Source: Flavobacteriales bacterium UBA5869
GTDB lineage: Bacteria; Bacteroidota; Bacteroidia; Flavobacteriales_D; Crocinitomicaceae
Assembly: GCA_002432565.1 (NCBI GenBank)
Contig: DJFP01000269.1
Coordinates: 1 to 14,642, forward strand
Length of the DNA stretch: 14,642 nt
Direction: 5' to 3'
Shown here: positions 13,132 through 14,642 of the stretch, piece after piece
Position numbering within the stretch: the stretch's first letter is position 1
How the letters are laid out: every line of letters begins with the position of its first letter
The notes under the pieces: generated by a model
Seen by the model: only the letters and a program-made list of their open reading frames with translations
Database searches by the model: none
Told to the model about the DNA's origin: nothing
Translations under genes and position numbers: made by a program

Positions 13132-13150
13132 ATCTGCGTGATCAGCGTGC
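13132..13150. repeat. CGCAGAT-family repeat, right flank (inverted)
   Basis: ATCTGCGTG (13132-13140) is followed directly by ATCAGCGTG (13141-13149), one mismatch apart, then C13150. It is inverted relative to the left flank, so both outermost units face outward with GCGTGC followed within one base by AAA. Confidence 0.6.
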
Positions 13151-13172
13151 AAATTATGGGTAATTTTAGTCT

Positions 13173-14606
13173 ATGAACTCAGCGTCTATTCAGGAGGAGT
13201 GTTACCGGTTGATTTGTTCTTTTTTTGGTCATACGCCGAATGAAGAGCAGGAATTACTCATACGTCATCTTTCTGAGTTTACATTTGAAACGGAAAATCC
13301 GTCCTGTTTTATTTTGAAAGGGTATGCTGGAACAGGGAAGACAAGCATCCTTGGAGCTTATATCCAGGCGTTGAATGTCTTTAAGCGAAAAACGGTCTTG
13401 ATGGCCCCCACGGGAAGAGCTGCCAAAGTACTTTCCATGAGGTCTAAAATGCCTGCAACTACCATTCACAAACGCATTTATTTTACAGATGCGGGACCGG
13501 ACGGATCTATGAAACTGCAACTGGCTCCCAATAAATCGAAGAACGCGATATTCATCATTGATGAGGCTTCCATGATCGGGGATTATTCCCTGCAGTCGGA
13601 TGGAAGTGTTTCCCGGAATTTACTGGAGGATGTTTTCCAATATGCACTGAGCGGTGAGAATTGTAAGTTGATCTTGTTGGGTGATGAGGGCCAGCTGCCA
13701 CCGGTCGGATCCGATGAAAGTCCGGCGTTGAGCACTGCTTATCTGAACCAGCACTTCCCGTTGGTTCATTTTACGGTTTACGGACTTACTTCAGTGGTAA
13801 GGCAGCGCACGGATTCCGGGATTTTGGAAAATGCAACACGTATCCGGTTGTCACAGGTACAGGAAACGGTTCCTCAATTGGACCTGCATTCGTTTAAAGA
13901 TGTACAAGCTGTTCCGGGAGATGAGCTGATCGAGAAAATAGAATCGTCTTACAGCAATTTCGGAGCTGATGAAGTGATGATTGTTACCCGTTCGAATAAG
14001 CGTGCCAATCTGTATAACCAGCATATCCGCAACCGGATCTTAATGATGGAGGAAGAACTGTGCGGCGGGGATCTGCTGATGGTGGTGAAGAATAATTATT
14101 ATTGGCTTGATCCTCTAAGCTCTGCCGGATTTATTGCTAATGGAGAATTGTTGAAGGTACACCGGATTCGACGGATTGAGGAAGTTTATGGCGTGCGTTT
14201 TGCACGTTTGGAAGTTTCTCTGATTGACTATCCGGATCTGGACCGTTTCGAAGCGATTGCATTTATGGAAACGCTAACCATTGAGCAGCCGAACCTGGAC
14301 CGTGTTTTTTTGAAAGAACTATTCTTTGAGATTGAAAAGGATTTTATGCATGAGAAGAACAAACAGAAACGCTACCAGGAAATTATGAAATCACCTTATT
14401 TCAATGCGCTTCAAATCAAGTTCGCGTATGCAGTAACCTGTCATAAATCTCAGGGCGGACAATGGTCCGCGGTGTTTGTAGATCACGGTTACCTGGAACC
14501 CGAGCAGATTGATTTTTCCTTTCTTCGCTGGCTCTATACCGCTGTTACGCGCGCAAGTGAGCAGTTGTATACGGTGAATTTGATGGAGGAATTAATTGAA
14601 AAGTGA
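13173..14606 (+). CDS. RecD-like SF1B DNA helicase (AAA family ATPase)
   Basis: The 477-residue protein has a full set of SF1B helicase motifs. These are Q-motif-like NEEQ (23-26), Walker A GYAGTGKTS (50-58), Ia APTGRAAK (78-85), Walker B FIIDEASM (127-134) and motif III GDEGQLPPVG (170-179). They continue with VVRQR (208-212), motif V TCHKSQGGQW (422-431) and motif VI LYTAVTRA (454-461) with the arginine finger R460. The C-terminal part is a UvrD_C_2-type 2A domain. It lacks the long N-terminal extension of RecD2 and is closer in size to Dda-like or short RecD-like helicases found as single proteins in Bacteroidota. It would unwind DNA 5' to 3' with ATP in repair or recombination. No RecB or RecC is nearby. 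Confidence 0.92.
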   Translation: MNSASIQEECYRLICSFFGHTPNEEQELLIRHLSEFTFETENPSCFILKGYAGTGKTSILGAYIQALNVFKRKTVLMAPTGRAAKVLSMRSKMPATTIHKRIYFTDAGPDGSMKLQLAPNKSKNAIFIIDEASMIGDYSLQSDGSVSRNLLEDVFQYALSGENCKLILLGDEGQLPPVGSDESPALSTAYLNQHFPLVHFTVYGLTSVVRQRTDSGILENATRIRLSQVQETVPQLDLHSFKDVQAVPGDELIEKIESSYSNFGADEVMIVTRSNKRANLYNQHIRNRILMMEEELCGGDLLMVVKNNYYWLDPLSSAGFIANGELLKVHRIRRIEEVYGVRFARLEVSLIDYPDLDRFEAIAFMETLTIEQPNLDRVFLKELFFEIEKDFMHEKNKQKRYQEIMKSPYFNALQIKFAYAVTCHKSQGGQWSAVFVDHGYLEPEQIDFSFLRWLYTAVTRASEQLYTVNLMEELIEK

Positions 14607-14631
14607 CTTCGGCTCCGTTCAGTTACCTTTC
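14598..14631. repeat. Imperfect palindrome over the helicase stop codon
   Basis: GAAAAGTGACT (14598-14608) and AGTTACCTTTC (14621-14631) are inverted copies with two mismatches, around TCGGCTCCGTTC. The helicase stop codon TGA lies in the left arm. From memory, closely similar TGACTTCGACTCCGCTCAGTCACC sequences are frequent intergenic repeats in Bacteroidota. It could act as a weak terminator stem. Confidence 0.5.
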
Positions 14632-14641
14632 AAATTGAAAG
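14627..14641. repeat. 15-base perfect palindrome
   Basis: CTTTCAA (14627-14633) and TTGAAAG (14635-14641) are perfect inverted copies around a single A. It overlaps the end of the previous repeat and runs to the window edge, so its context is not visible. It could be half of a larger repeat or a binding site. Confidence 0.4.
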
Positions 14642-14642
14642 A

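Larger units (their letters stand above)
12493..13150. mobile_element. Possible GxxExxY cassette bounded by short inverted repeats
   Basis: The GxxExxY gene and its flanks lie between GCACGCAGAT (12493-12502) and its inverted counterpart ATCAGCGTGC (13141-13150), nine of ten bases matching. Immediately inside each end is a further CGCAGAT-type unit: TTTCGCAGAT at 12510-12519 and ATCTGCGTG at 13132-13140. No transposase is encoded, so movement would need outside help. No target-site duplication was established. This is an interpretation of repeat placement, not a recognised element. Confidence 0.35.
12907..13172. other. 266-base gene-free interval with CGCAGAT repeats
   Basis: A/T-rich spacer between the divergent GxxExxY and helicase genes. 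It holds one TTTCGCAGAT unit at 13053-13062 and a tandem pair at 13132-13149 (ATCTGCGTG then ATCAGCGTG). A weak -7-like TAATTTTA lies at 13161-13168, close to the helicase ATG. A 25-codon frame at 12991-13068 has no supporting feature and runs into the repeat unit. No RNA gene is apparent. Confidence 0.7.

Noticed and set aside
12529..14606. GxxExxY nuclease and RecD-like helicase as a two-gene defence or repair system
   Set aside because: They are divergently oriented with a 266-base gap full of repeats, and the helicase looks like a core gene; nothing links them functionally.

Overview
The window reads as a chromosomal segment of a Bacteroidota bacterium, most likely in the Flavobacteriales and perhaps near Fluviicola/Crocinitomicaceae; the order-level placement is inference. 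Evidence: exact matches to the Bacteroidota promoter element TAnnTTTG ahead of several genes, almost no Shine-Dalgarno sequences, a DUF3822 gene beside rsmD and coaD, an MFS/MsrA/NlpC gene set with Bacteroidota-like sequences, many small secreted proteins, and several short palindromic intergenic repeats. No rRNA, tRNA, CRISPR array, transposase or prophage gene is visible. Genes are densely packed and no gene-free stretch exceeds 300 bases.

Left part (1-5019): a truncated proline dehydrogenase gene (-) is divergent from aroB (+). aroB converges on a small MerR-type regulator (-), with a 28-bp palindrome filling the gap. The regulator is divergent from a secreted NlpC/P60 peptidase (+), which overlaps tail to tail with an MFS transporter (-). 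The transporter is divergent from msrA (+), which converges on a small secreted Spy/CpxP-like protein (-), with a second copy of the same palindrome family between them.

Middle (5020-9222): a leucine-rich-repeat lipoprotein (+) overlaps tail to tail with a probable four-gene minus-strand operon: two tandem outer-membrane beta-barrel paralogues, a DUF985 cupin and a CPBP intramembrane protease. A nitroreductase (-) lies upstream.

Right part (9223-14642): a tight minus-strand operon holds DUF3822, rsmD, coaD and a secreted TlpA/thioredoxin-fold protein that has lost its redox cysteines. Between it and a plus-strand RecD-like SF1B helicase sits a GxxExxY nuclease-fold gene, bracketed by short inverted repeats of a 'CGCAGAT' family. 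This looks like a small inserted cassette.

Most of the window is ordinary core genome. The points that merit a second look are the GxxExxY cassette, the REP-like palindromes with a base-pair-preserving change, the cysteine-less TlpA-like protein, and the barrel paralogues whose mature parts match without gaps while their signal peptides are unrelated.
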